A stretch of 64,000 nt of DNA from Vitellaria paradoxa (lineage: Eukaryota > Streptophyta > Magnoliopsida > Ericales > Sapotaceae). The DNA lies in NCBI GenBank assembly GCA_019916065.1, contig CM034243.1:31770147-31834146 (forward strand). Direction: 5' to 3'. The translations under genes were made by a program, and so were the position numbers. Shown piece after piece: positions 13,636 to 26,284 of the stretch; the stretch's first letter is position 1, and each line of letters begins with the position of its first letter. The notes under the pieces are model-generated. The model made no database searches and was not told the DNA's origin. It saw only the letters and a program-made list of their open reading frames with translations.

Positions 13636-13970
13636 GTATATATATATCTCTGTGTGTGTAAATATGCCTTAGTACTGAACCCAGCAGGAGACACCCTCCA
13701 CCTTGGTCATTCACCTCCTGAATCCCAACGGTGGAGGTGATGGTGGCGTGGATGGCCGAATGGTAAAGTTCGCATTTTAAGTACTCTTCTCCCCATAGTT
13801 AGAGAGAGAGAGCGCGGGTGTGAGATGGGGAGAGAGAGAATTGGGGGGATGTTGGAGTCTGGAGTTGCCCATTGAAGAGCGGCCTGTGACCGCGGTTAGA
13901 TTCGAGTCTTCGGGCAGTTGTTAGATATTTTAACAACAATATCATTATAGAATTATGATGTTATGCAAGT

Positions 13971-14110
13971 AGGGTGTATATTTAGAGTGACAAAAAATAA
14001 ATAAAGTGAAGTAAGTTGTGATTTTGTGATTGATATTAATAAAAAATAAATAATTTTTTAAATTTTTTAATACTTTTTAATATTTTCTAGTTTGTCACTT
14101 CAAACGAAGC
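13971..14110. repeat. MITE-like element (family B)
   Basis: Begins AGGGTGTATATTTAGAGTGA and ends TTTGTCACTTCAAACG. The AGAGTGACAAAA and GTCACTTC ends are inverted copies, and the internal AAAAAATAAATAATTTTT word matches the 20.3-kb copy. Confidence 0.65.
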
Positions 14111-14773
14111 GGAAATGAATCTCTGTATTATTGGAAAATTTTAGTGACATAGCAGCGCACAATTATTGATTCAAATTGTATAAATTATTAAAAATTATCC
14201 GGTCCATAATCTGACCGATAAAAAGTTTAAATGTATGAAAAATGATAAAAATAATTTGCAAAAAGTAAAGATTATTAATTAAAATAGATTAAAATATTCC
14301 TACAGTATATAAGAAATATGTAAAATTTTATTATTTATTACAAATATTATCATATTTTTAAAAATATTAATTTAAAATATTCAAAAATATGAAGAGAGTG
14401 AGAAAGTGTTTTTATATGAAGTAACTAAAAAGATAATTAAAATGCAGAAAAAAAATAAATAATTCTAACCGTTGAATAAATTTAATAATTAAAAATATCA
14501 TATATTTAAATTTTTAAACTTTGACCCGTGCAATGAATATCCTAACATTAATGTTAATTATTTTATTATTAGTTTTGTATTTAAATAAGACGTTTCAATT
14601 TAACAAAAATAATATTTTGTTAGAAAAATTTGTTATGAAAAGATACATGAATTATGTTATGTCTTTTGAGTTTATAAAAAAAAAAATTATGATTGACTTG
14701 TCATTTTAACAATTTCTTTTGATACATTATTCCGAAAAATAATGTCACCCTTAAATTTAACTATTTTACAAAG

Positions 14774-15270
14774 AGATAAATTACACGTATCTCTCTTTAA
14801 CATTTAGATAATTATACGTAACACTCACAACATTTAAAAGTTACACTTGTTTCTTTTATTTTAAAATATTGTTAATATTGACATCTTCTAATAATATCAA
14901 TCATTAAAATTTAACACAAAATGTCAAAGTAATTAAAATTTTGGATATTTTTCTTATTTTATCTCTCTCATTCTCATATTTCATAAATTTTCTTTAGAAA
15001 AATCCTGAAAATTTTTTTATTCTTATTTATTTTTGGGGATTGTTGTAAAGAAAATTGACAAAAATGTAAGAGATTGAGTGATAAAATAAGAAGAATACGT
15101 AAAATTTTAGTTATTTTAACATTTTCTATTAAGTTTTAATAGTTAATTTTCATAGAAGGGGTCAATATTTATAACATTTAAAAATAAAAAAGGTAAATAT
15201 AACTTTTAAATGTTATGTATACTAAGTGTAATTATCCAAATATTAAGGAAATATTGATGTAATTTACCTT
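14774..15270. repeat. Inverted-repeat non-autonomous element (family E)
   Basis: The left end reads GATAAATTACACGTATCTC, then AACATTTAGATAATTA and AACATTTAAAAGTTACACTT. The right end carries the reverse complements in mirrored order: AACTTTTAAATGTTATGTA, GTAATTATCCAAATATTAAG, GATGTAATTTACC. Long imperfect terminal inverted repeats over about 500 bp indicate a MITE or foldback-like DNA element. Confidence 0.65.
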
Positions 15271-15460
15271 TTGAAAAATTAGTTTATGTTTAACTTGTTT
15301 ATCTCTGAAATCAAATTTAAGCAAGGCTCTAATCTAATTAATTCTGAGTCTAACTAGAATAATTTGACATTTTATGTTATATTCAGAATTATAATTGTAT
15401 TTAATAACATAATACTCAAGTTCCATTTATTTATATTTTGAATTGGACTCAAACAAATTA

Positions 15461-15795
15461 GGTGGCATTTGGTTTATTTTTCTGTTTTCTATTTTTTGTT
15501 TTCATTTTATGTTTTAAAAATCTCAAAATAAAGAAACAAAAAATGCTCTGTTTTCATTATTTTCAAATTTTCTTTATGTTGGATTAAAAACACTCAAAGT
15601 GACTTTTTGTCATTTTTCACTTTATGTGCAATCCCATTTTCTGTTTTCTAAAACAAATTTTAAAAATACAAATGTCCAAATGCATTTTGAGCTTTTTCTT
15701 TGTTTTCAAAAGTGTAAAATGGAAAATAAGTTCAAAACAGAAAATAAAAAACAAAAATGAAAAATAAAAAATAGAAAAACAAATCAAATGCGCCT
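15461..15795. repeat. MITE-like element (family C), copy 2
   Basis: About 335 bp with clear terminal inverted repeats: left GGTGGCATTTGGTTTATTTT, right reverse complement AGGCGCATTTGATTTGTTTT, continuing into a shared TTCTATTTTTT. The interior matches the 3.05-kb copy. Confidence 0.75.
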
Positions 15796-16435
15796 TTAAT
15801 GAATTTAAAACGTATTTAGAGTAATTCAGTTCATTTTACAAGCGTTGAAATAATATTGTAAATACTAAAAATATTATTTTTGACTAACTCTTTTGTATAC
15901 GTTCATTTTAAATAATTTTATTGTTAACTATATATATAAACGATGTTATGAAACATAATTTTTTCAGCCTCTTTAATTTAATGTCACGGCTTCCAAAAAT
16001 AAAATAGTTAGATTAGATGCACAAGCATTGTTGTAGGTTTTTGCAACTTATGTAAACTTACCATGGATAAAAAAGAATAGATATATGGAATACGTGTAAC
16101 CGAATATCATCAATAGAGAATATGTAATTCATAAAAGGAAATGTTACAAAAATAATTGTGACGAAAAGATAGTAATATTTATGATAAAAAAAATAAAAAA
16201 TAAATACTCCGTAGTAAATTAGCTAGACCCAATCAAATCATGAAAAAATTAGTGAGACATGTTAATTGAATGTAAACACTTACCAACATTACATAAACAA
16301 AAACATATCTCAATCACAAAAAGTACACAAATCTATAAATAGGTAGAAAAAGTTTTAATATAAAAACAATACTTAATATTCAAACACTAAAAAAGAAGTA
16401 AAGAAAAAAAATAGCCTATCAACCAAAAATATATA

Positions 16436-16823
16436 TGTAACGACTCGCATGGTATAATATAATCCATTTTGAGTTTTACAAATATCACTGTTTTATTTAT
16501 CTGAAACCCACAAGTACTCTAAAAAGATCTTATACTAAATAGATTATCGAACCATCATATATAATATATATCTCTTCTACACCTAAACGATATTGGATAC
16601 AAAGGGTATTATTTCTCTATTTCACCTCTGTTTCATTTTCTCGTAGGGGAAGTCTCTCATAATCTCTCAAAATCTTGTCCCTTAATAGTGCACACATACT
16701 CGTGTGGCTTTATACTTCTAGCCGGGTTAGGCTCTAATTGTGGGATAGAAAATTTATGTTATTTGTGATATTTACATGTGTTTAGTTCACTTCCCCAAAG
16801 TTACGGAAATTTAGGATGTGACA
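16436..16823. mobile_element. Probable solo LTR
   Basis: A 388-bp segment starting TGTAACGACTCGC and ending GGATGTGACA, so the ends are TG...CA with short inverted termini (TGTAAC / GTGACA). ATATA flanks both sides (16431-16435 and 16824-16828), the 5-bp duplication expected of LTR integration. No primer-binding site or gag-pol follows, which suggests LTR-LTR recombination left a solo LTR. The start resembles many plant Ty3/gypsy LTRs (TGTAACGAC...). The duplication is AT-only in an AT-rich area, so chance cannot be excluded. Confidence 0.65.
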
Positions 16824-16828
16824 ATATA

Positions 16829-18000
16829 TCAGTTAATTTGTTTAAAAAATGACACGTACCAATCGAGAAAAAACATATTTAGTTAATAATAATAATAATA
16901 AACAAAAATATGTGTTAATAACAAAAGTTTATAAATTTTTTAGTAGATAGCTAAAAACACAAACAAAAATCAGAAAAAAGAAAAGTTTGTTTAACCTGAG
17001 ATTGAAAAACAAATACATTAGCTAATTAGTTTAAGAAATAACCTAAATACTCCAACAAAAAAAAAACAAACACGAAAGACAAAAAAGGGAAAAAATGGTG
17101 ATATATCTCAAATTTTATCCCCCACGATGGCAAAATAACACATTATAGACCTACTTAAAAAAATTAAAATAAAAATGAAAAAAAGTTATAAAACAAATTA
17201 GAACCATGTCTATTATCCAGCATTATCTTACATCGTATAATTAATCTAGATTATCCACGCAAATAATAATAATAATAAGTCATTAGAGTTTTATAAATAA
17301 TCTTGCCTAATTTAATGATAAGCATACCTGACGAACACTTAAATGGATACGTTTCGATTTATAAATACTTATATTTATAAATGATAGATGAACTTATTCT
17401 CGTATCTTAAAAAGTTGAGTTTATTATTACTCAATATCGATTCATTTATTTATTGAAATTAAAAAAAAATGAGTTTAAACTTATCTATTTACTTTATTTA
17501 ACCATTATAAATGAATTTATTTGCAAGTAATTTATCAAATTTTTAGTTTGTTTGTAGCTCTACATCCCATTGCTTTATACCAAATGGGGTGTTGGGGTAA
17601 GGAATGCTAAATGCATGTAAATTGGCTTTCAAAGTTGCAACTAGAGGAATATTTATCCTAAGAGGTTGGACTATTTGCATATAGGGGTAAGGTTTTGAGT
17701 TTAATTGTCTTTTTGAAATTTATAGTAGTATTTATTCATCTCCATACAAAAATATTTTAAAATTTAATGAACATATTAATAATTAATTTATTTTATAATT
17801 AAATTAAATTTGTGTTAAATTGTGTTAATTTTGAATTTATATGTTCACGTCTTATTGTATTTAAATTTTCTTCGAATAATTCATATTACAAAATATATAT
17901 CGTATTCAAATTATACTATCAAAATTTGCCAAACATTATCAAGCTTATCTTTATATATAAACATTTACGTCTATTAAACACTCTTAAAGATCTGGACTGA
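16829..18000. other. AT-rich intergenic stretch, no gene seen
   Basis: Low-complexity AT-rich DNA with small AAT microsatellites (about 16,886 and 17,263). No coding region, RNA gene or clear element boundary was found. Confidence 0.5.
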
Positions 18001-18009
18001 TGATGATGA

Positions 18010-19016
18010 GATTTTTTTTTTTTTGTTTTACGGATATTACATACAATATATCGGTAAATGTTGTAGAAAGCAAATAATTTTAAAGAATACAATTAATGAA
18101 AAATCATGATTTTGTTGTTATTATAGTCATTTGAAACCGCTTTTTGAAACCGCACTTATGTGCCTGCGCGAGTGTATATATATACATATAAATATATATA
18201 GATAGGGAGAGAGTGACTTTCCTGATCGAGATCAAGCCTGGAAATTGTGGGCCAGGGGAGGAGGATTCAGGCCAAATAATTCTAACTGAAATTAAATTAG
18301 TTAATTTAATAATTCTACCTGAAACTAAATTAGTTAATTTAATTAATAAGAAATATATATCATTAAATAATTGTTAATAAATAATAAAATAAAATATTAA
18401 ATTAGTTAAATTATTTACTACGTTAAATTAAATTAATATATTTTATTTTATTATTTATTAAAAATTATTTAATGACATATATTTCCTATTAATTAAATTA
18501 ACTAATTTAATTTAATTATTTATTAGAAATAAATTAGTACTATATATTACATATTAATTTAATTAATAAAAATTAATTATATTATTTATTTAAAATAATT
18601 TAATGAAGTGCATTTATATTAGTTAAATTATTTATTAAATTAAAGTAAATTAATATATTTTATTTTATTATTTATTAACAATTATTTAATGATTTATATT
18701 TCTTATTAATTAAATTAACTAATTTAGTTTCAGGTAGAATTATTAAATTAACTAATTTAATTTCAGCTAGAATTATTTGGCATGAATCCTCCTCCCCTGG
18801 CCCACAATTTTCAGATTTCGCTCTCTCCCTATCTATATATATTTATATGTATATATATACACTCGCGCAGGCTTCTATGTGGTTTCAAATGGTTATAATG
18901 ACAATAACCGCGGTGTGATTTTTTGTTAATCGTATTCTTCAAAATTATTTACTTTCCGTAACATTTACCGATATATTATATGCAATATCCGTAAAAAAAA
19001 AAAAAAAAAAAAAGTC
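18010..19016. mobile_element. Long-arm palindromic (foldback / Mutator-like) element
   Basis: About 1,007 bp made of two long inverted arms. The left arm (18010 to about 18410) and right arm (about 18620-19016) share, in mirrored order, TTACGGATATT, CGGTAAATGTT, CCTGCGCGAGTGTATATATA, GGGCCAGGGGAGGAGGATTC and AATTAGTTAATTTAATAATT. The centre is nearly pure A/T. The ends GATTTTTTTTTT and (reverse complement) GACTTTTTTTTT match, and TGATGATGA flanks both sides (18001-18009 and 19017-19025). A 9-bp duplication with very long inverted repeats is typical of Mutator-like elements. No transposase is encoded, so it is non-autonomous. Confidence 0.75.
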
Positions 19017-19237
19017 TGATGATGACGACTTTCTAATATATTCAAAGACAATTCCAAAATGACAAGTGATTGGTAATCTAGATGAAAATGGTACAATGGA
19101 ATCCAGTCTTGATAATTCTCGTATCTTTGTCAACGACGGATTTGTGTTGGCAAACGAACCGGTCCTTGCCCTTTTTGGTTGTTGAAATATAAGCCAGTAA
19201 TTTGTACACCCATCACCCAAAAACCAACAGATGGTTC

Positions 19238-20206
19238 GGTAACCTGTTTGTTTTCTTTTTTTTTTTTTTCTGTTATATTATTAAAATTTTGTAAAATAGT
19301 AATAGAAATATATTTATTAAATTTATTTATATTTTTTATTTTAAAAAATAAAAACTTAAATTAAAAAACGTAAATAAAAAAAGTATTTTCACTCTATTTT
19401 TTTTTGTTGCAAACATTTTGTCAATTCTAATATTTTGTCCATTTTTATTACATTATTTTAAAATAAATTATTTTATTCAAATATTTTATTAAATTAAAAT
19501 TATTTTTAATAAATAATATAATTAAATTAATTAAATTAAATTGATATTTAATATCTATTATTAAGTTATTTCTAATAAATAATAAAATAAAATATATTAA
19601 TTTAATTTAATTTAATAAATAATTTAATTAATATGAATATATTTTATTAAATTATTTTTAATAAATATTATAATTAAATTATTTAATTTAAATTAATAAT
19701 TAATTCAACTGGTGCTAAATATATTTTATTAAATTATTTTTAATAAACATCATAATTAAATTAGAAATAATTTATTTAATTTAATTAACTTATTTAATAT
19801 GAATGATATTTTATTAAATTATTTTTAATAAATATCATAATTAAATTATTTAAATTATTATGAAATATATGTTATTTAATTATTTTAATAAATAATATAA
19901 CTAAATTATAATTAATATATTTTATATTTACTGGATTAAATGACATAATACTTATATTTTACTCAGTTGTTTTTAATAAATAATATAATTAAAATAAATT
20001 AATATAAAATATTTTATTAAATTCAATTAATTTTTTAAAAAATAATAAAATTAAATATTTATGAAAATAAAAAAATTAGTAATTGCAAATAAAATTTATT
20101 CTTAAATGCAGTTTCAGTTTTTATTTCAAAAAAAAAATGACAACAGAAAACAAAAAATAGAAAACATAAAGATATAAACGTAAAGAGAAAAACGACAGCG
20201 TTACCA
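19238..20206. mobile_element. AT-rich array bounded by short inverted repeats
   Basis: Left boundary GGTAACCTGTTTGTTTTC; right boundary, reverse-complemented, GGTAACGCTGTCGTTTTT. Between about 19,490 and 20,060 the word TTTTTAATAAATATNATAAT followed by TAAATTA recurs about seven times at 60-95-bp spacing. The same word type fills the core of the neighbouring palindromic element. Possibly a second non-autonomous element sharing internal sequence; no clear target duplication. Confidence 0.4.
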
Positions 20207-20270
20207 AACGACTAAATATTCGCTGTTACAATTGCATCTTGTTGTTAAGAGTAACATGGTAAAGTAAAGT

Positions 20271-20412
20271 TGCGTTTGGAGTGACAAAAAATGAAATAAA
20301 TAATATAAAGTAAAATAAGTTATGAGTTTGTAATTCATATAATAAGATAAAAAATAAATAATTTTTAAATTTTTTTTATTATTTTTTAAAATTTTTATCA
20401 CTCCCTACAGAG
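20271..20412. repeat. MITE-like element (family B)
   Basis: Begins TGCGTTTGGAGTGACAAAAA and ends AATTTTTATCACTCC. The ends are inverted copies of each other; the core matches the copies at 13.97 and 42.09 kb. Confidence 0.65.
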
Positions 20413-22380
20413 TCTAAAAGTAGTTGGGTGTGCTTAATTGGTCCGCAACTTTTCCCACTAGGTTAGAGTTTTAAGATTTTTCGAGCAATCCATGTAATAA
20501 AACTATTAGTATATTTCTTGACCTATCAAATCTTAACACGTATTTAGTTTAGATACTTAAAATATCTGTCGTTACGCAAGTCTGTCACTTACGCGAAACT
20601 AATCAATTGTGATTTCTTGTTATAATTAATCTGACAAACAATGTCGCTGTCTTATCAATTTTTTTTTTCTAAATTAGTGCAATAAACGAATAATTAATTT
20701 TTTAATTAAAAGTTGCTTTAATTTTAGGGGAGAAATTTGAATGTCTAAAGGCTATATTTGGAGTTCTAATTTTTTTTTTTCAACAAACTCAACTTTCTTT
20801 AATTCTTTTTCGAATTTTCTTTAACTTATTTTTACAAAAAATATTCAATTTTCCTTGTACAACACGTGACAACACAAGAACAAAATTAAAAAATAAAAAA
20901 TTTTGACACTTCAAGTACCGTCAAAATTTCAATTTTATACATCTAAAAAAAAAAATCAATTTTATAATGATAATCATTAAGATGTGAATGGTGAGGAAAC
21001 TGAGACATTACACTTTTGCTTATCAAATTTTATTAAAAAAAATTAATTTTTTTATTTTTATCACACTTTTTTCATCAAATACGAAAATTAACTTTTACTA
21101 ATTTTTTTATTTTTTTTTTAAATTTATAAATTTTTACCAAAAATATAACTAACCACTAAAATATCATGCTTGTCCTTTATTGGTACAGAATTTATTTATT
21201 TATTTATTTTTTGGTCGAGGTGGGACCCACGGCCATATGGCTATGTGTATTTCATTAGGACACATACGTGCTTACGTCAACTGGAGTTCCCTTAGATTGG
21301 ATTGACATTTTGCGATGGACAAAGACAATGGAAGCGAAAAGGAAAATAAAAAGAATCTTTAATGTTTCTTTTTATTTTAATTGATTAAAAAAATGAAAAA
21401 AATAAATGACTTTTATCGAGAGAAATTAGTATTTTAATTTAATTATTTAATTTTAGATTCTCAATTCTCATACTTTTTCCTTTTTGTATTTCATAACAAG
21501 TCAAATAAAAAATAATTTTGAATCCTCATTTTTCTTTCTTTTTTTCGCTAATAAATTTTTAATCTAAACACAATCTAATTCATTAATTTTTTTTTTCTTT
21601 ACAAATTATAACCTCTTAAGCTTATAAGAGCAGTAGCAGTAGTAATTAATTAGAAAAAGTCCAAATACTATCCTTGGAAAATAGAATTTTGTAAATGTTT
21701 ATCGTATGGTAGTATATTTAGAATGAATTAAAAGGGGTAAAATTGGTTTGAGATATAAAAAGGACAAATAGAAAATAAAATAATTAGTATTAGCTTTTGA
21801 AATTCGATCTATTTTCATTTTTATATTATGTTAATATTGTTTTATTCAATAAATTTAATTATAACTCAAGCTAGTATGCAATAATCGTGCATCTAATTTC
21901 GAATATTTTTTTCTAATGATTAATTGATTAATTGATGAAAATTAATTTTAAAAATGACAAACATGTATACTTGTTCGTAAAAGAAAGTATTAGTTGTGTC
22001 AATAATCAAAATCTCAATCACAACTAATTAAGAAATGCTATTAAATAAATAATTCTTTACATAAATCACTCTATCATCCATAGGTGAGGAATGATATAAA
22101 ACAATAAAAACTACTTTTATTAAATAAAAATAATATTTACATCACCTGAAATATTCTTCTTATGCTTTGAACTATTGCAAAACTAGTTACAAACTAAGTT
22201 TTAAAAAGAAGAAAGATTGGAAGGGATGAAAAAAAATGGGGCTAAGATAGCTTAAAAATGTCATAACGTTATATTTATAATGATATTACAATTTTATAAT
22301 AACTAGAATTAAAAAACAATCCGAACCAAACTTAAAATGGGCAAAATAGAGTTTTGTAGAGTTTTCCGTATCCAAATAGA

Positions 22381-22501
22381 TTAAGGATTTGGTTTGTTAA
22401 AAAACTTTAAAAATTTTATAAAAGTTATTCTTTTTTTATCTTACTGCACGAATTACGAACTCACAAATTATCTTATTTTTTGTCACTCCAAACGCACCTT
22501 A
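22381..22501. repeat. MITE-like element (family B)
   Basis: Ends TTTTTGTCACTCCAAACGCA, the conserved terminus of the family. The left end (TTAAGGATTTGGTTTG) is diverged. The core TTACTGCACGAATTACGAAC parallels other copies. Confidence 0.55.
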
Positions 22502-24000
22502 AATATTCATTTGAAGTGCCAAATTTGATTCAAAATCTCCAACTTTGTATAATTTTTTTCTAATTTTCTTGACACAAAAAATCTTCTACTTTTTCTCCAA
22601 TTTATACCAATTTTCTTTAATTTTCTTTAACCTTTTGAGGAACACACTAAACGCTTAATAATTCAAAATTTGACAATTTTTTATTTTTTTAACAATTTTT
22701 GGCACCTCAAACATAGCCTAATTATAAATTTCCGAATAAACAGTAGATTATGTTTTCAAGAGAGAACAAAATCACGTCATCTGATGACTTTCATATGAAT
22801 AAATTGGTTTTTGATAAGGAATCCATTCATGTCATTGACTCGTCATTTATTTATTATAGTTCTGATAAAATACATATAACCATTGATGTATTTTGACTTC
22901 TAACATATTTTTTGTTATCAAAAAAGTTGTTAAGAAGCATAAAATGGATAATGAGATGTGTGACATCATAGCCCTACTACTCTCTGTACAGTCAAGACAC
23001 TAATCTGTTTGTAATAAAATATTTTACCTTATATCAATCAAAATTAATTAGTATTAAAGAAACGAAATCTTAATTAATATACTGTGAAATTTCAAAATTA
23101 GGTTTTGGAAGTTAATGCATTTTTAGTTGGAACATAGAGAGGGTATTTGGAGTAAAAAAAAAAAAGTAAAAATTTGTAAAAATTATAATCTCGTAATTCG
23201 TAAGATGAATAAAAAATTTAAATTTTATAGAATTTTCTTTTTTGGTAGAGCTCTAAATAGTCCTAGAATCTCTTTCTCTCCCTCTCTCTCTCTCAAGTGT
23301 GAGCCAAAAATGGTGTTGATGGATGTTTAAATCCTTAAACTGCATGCTTTTCTTTTATGTGCTTTTTGAACCAGTAAGTTGATTTGGTTCTCCACTTGGC
23401 TTGTACCTTACCTCTGAGTCAGGTAACAACTGCAACTCTCTCTATTTACAAATCAATTGGAAATATTACTGTTTGATCAGTCTTCATCAGAAGAAAAGCG
23501 TTATACAGCTCTCCTCCCTCCCTCTTACCTTTTGTCTTTATTTACTTTCTTTTTCTGTGCCCAAATTTACAATACCACGAAATAAATGTGTCTAGTAAGA
23601 TTCCATTCGCATACATCTTTGCGGATGCTTTCTTGCAAGCAATTGTTTATTTTCTTGGGGGTACATCTAATTGAATAAATTGATGTAATAAGCTTGAGTT
23701 TTTCACACAGATTCTTTACGTTAATTCTATACTCAAAAAGATTCTTTGTCACCAAATCAAGTTTAAGACACAGTTGCCTACAAAAAAAAAAAGTCTAAGA
23801 CGTACAGTAAAAAAGATATAGACAATATATAGCTAGCATTTCTAAAAGGAGTATTATATATACAAACGATGTATTAAGCATGACGAATGAATTTGTACAC
23901 TGTTTGGTGCATTAACCTGAAAAAAAAAAAAGAAAGAAAAGAAGGGATGTAAAGTATCTGTATAAATGAAATATGGTACCTAATGATGCTAAGATTTTGT

Positions 24001-25300
24001 GGCCTGCAATCCGGTCTCCTTCAATGGATGATCCGACAAGAATAAGGTACTCTGTTCACCTGGGACGCCAGTACGTTACCTATTAGGGATTCCCCTTCGA
24101 CGATCAAATCAATGAAAATTCCAATAGATTTTGACAGAATAACAATAGGATTAAAGAGCGTACCTATGATAATGATGTCTTTCCCCATTTATAGGAATGA
24201 CCCGCTGATTCAATGATAGAAACAAATCAGAATTCTCTGTTGATTTGCCCCAGCTTCCTTATTTGGATAAGGAAATAGTGAAATTTGAATTGATCTTGAG
24301 ATTTTCTGCCAGAGTTGATGATCCCAAATCAATAACCACGACGCAAATCTCGGGATTGCAATTATTTCGATCGTGTACAAGTGCTCGAGCTCAGCTTAGC
24401 TTCAATCAATCTGGACTATGGAGCTCGACCTTAAACAGTCTGGCCTTGGTAGCTCGATCAACTAACTCAGAAGCCCAGCTTGGCTTCCACGAAGCTCTTC
24501 CCAAATGGTGTCGAGGGGTATTTGTGTCATTTCAGTCAAGTTCGCAAAACTTCTTTATCTTTTTTAGTATTACGTTACGAGTAGGAGTAGTGTAGAGTCA
24601 TTCTCCCCTACCTCTTATCCTTACAAAAAACGTATTCTATACATCTTTTGTTGCAATATTTATCTTTTTTTTAGAGATTAAAGAGTTATTGTTGCAACCT
24701 ATATTTTTCTTTGGAGATTAAAGAGTTACATCAATAAATCCACCTATTATTGTATAATGCCTCTGTAGTCTTATGTAGAAGTCCTTGCATCTCACACCAA
24801 TCCTCATCTATGTTCATATCTATATCCATATAATTTGAGTTCTTGTGACTTTGGCACATCTGCACAATCAATCCAATCAGAAACCGTGAAAGAACATATG
24901 CTATTTGCACTAGGGAAGAATTTTTCCAACACAAACAGTGTTGGCACACCAGCAGACCGCTAATTCTACAAAATCCAAATTGTCATGTGAATATGAATAA
25001 AGAAAGTAACAAGAAAGCAAAAGAATTTTTCTAACACAAACAATGTTGGCACACCAGTAGGCCGCTAATTCTACAAAATCCAAATGATCTGCCGATTCTA
25101 CAAAATCCAAATTGTCATGTGAATATGAATAAAGAAAGTAACAAGAAAGCAAGAAATCAACATAAATAATTTAATGTGGTTCGGCCAAATTGCTTACGTC
25201 CATGACGGCTGGAATATTTTTTTTTTCTTATTAACTTTAAAATCCCTTTATAAGGTTACATAGTACAAGACACATATATATATTAAAAAACTCTAACCTT
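24001..25300. repeat. Dispersed LTR-like repeat, copy 1, with internal tandem duplications
   Basis: The segment 24,575-24,740 (GTAGTGTAGAGTCATTC ... GGAGATTAAAGAGTTACATC) is repeated at 26,885-27,033. The segment 24,800-24,945 (ATCCATATAATTTGAGTTC, TGCACAATCAATC, GGAAGAATTTTTCCAACAC) is repeated just right of the hAT insertion at 34,290-34,405. Two tandem units of about 105-130 bp (24,916-25,155) share AATCCAAATTGTCATGTGAA. GTGGTTCGGCCAAATTGC at 25,177 is a motif I have seen in plant transposons. An LTR-type element is likely, but neither ends nor genes were found. Confidence 0.45.
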
Positions 25301-25700
25301 GTTAATAAGACAAAAATACCTTTACTGTACCACGAATGGCTACGCCCCCGGCACCCCCATGTAACAACACGTGTGCCCTTGCGAAGGAGTTTCCTATGCT
25401 CCAATCCGTTCTGTTAAGTGAGCGAGCCTCACTACACTCTGCTACGTTCCGCTTCGGAAACTCATCATTCTTTTTTAATTCTTGAGTCTGAATATGAACA
25501 ACATATCTTAACACAAATGATGGATAAAAGAAAAGTATAGTAGTCTGCAGACTGAGTGGATTGATTTGCTAAGTGAAATGATTTACGTGAGTTGTTAGTT
25601 GATCTCCTCATTTGAGGTAAGAGAGAGATCAATAGAAAAAAAAAAAAGAAAAAAAACTTATTCACTAATGGGTTAACTAACAGCCAAGATAAAATCTAGT

Positions 25701-25932
25701 GAAATTATTGATGAACATGGCTAATCCAAACAAAATTTTGTCGAAGATACAATTTTATGATAGGGCAAACAACCTTCGACTGATGATATTAGTGTAACTC
25801 GACTAATCAATTTGATGAAATTATTGATGAACATGGCTAATCCAAAGAAAAGTTTGTCGAAGATACAATTTTATAATAAGGCGAACAACCTTCGGCTGAT
25901 GATATTAGTGTAACTCGACTAATCAATTTGAT
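25701..25932. repeat. Tandem duplication, 116-bp unit
   Basis: GAAATTATTGATGAACATGG starts at 25701 and again at 25817. Each unit ends with GTAACTCGACTAATCAATTT. The copies differ at only a few sites (CAAAATTTTG versus GAAAAGTTTG). Confidence 0.9.
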
Positions 25933-26284
25933 AATGTTAAGCCCGATGATACTAGAGCATAGCTGTTATAAGAGGCAAGTCCCTTTTGCTCAAGTATTAT
26001 AAAATTTTTGGCAAGTTAGAATATGCAAAAATATTTTTTAATAAAAAGCCAACTAATAATCTAGATCTTTAAATTGTGCAATCACACTAGATTTGTGGCA
26101 ATCACCAAATATTAATTTTATTTGAATTCTAGTATAAAATTTTTGTAGCAATAAAAAAATCTTATTTCTTAACAAATTTATTTTTTGAGCTGATACATAT
26201 GGTTTTGTACTTGACAAAAACATCAGTCATTTTTTAACTCTTCAAAAATTTAAAATAATTCATTTTTGAAGAGTTCGAGGATAA

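Larger units (their letters stand above)
13800..16430. other. AT-rich intergenic region with MITE-like elements
   Basis: No coding region can be supported. It contains family B (13.97 kb), an inverted-repeat element (14.77-15.27 kb) and family C (15.46 kb) elements, listed separately. The remainder is low-complexity AT-rich DNA. Confidence 0.6.
20207..24000. other. AT-rich intergenic region, no gene supported
   Basis: Holds family B MITE-like copies at 20.27 and 22.38 kb, a third fragment near 23.14-23.24 kb, and otherwise low-complexity A/T sequence. Short open frames are not supported by any family feature. Confidence 0.5.

Noticed and set aside
24245..24595. 116-codon plus-strand frame inside the 24-kb repeat.
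   Set aside because: The region is part of a dispersed LTR-like repeat and the product shows no gag, protease or other retroelement motif.
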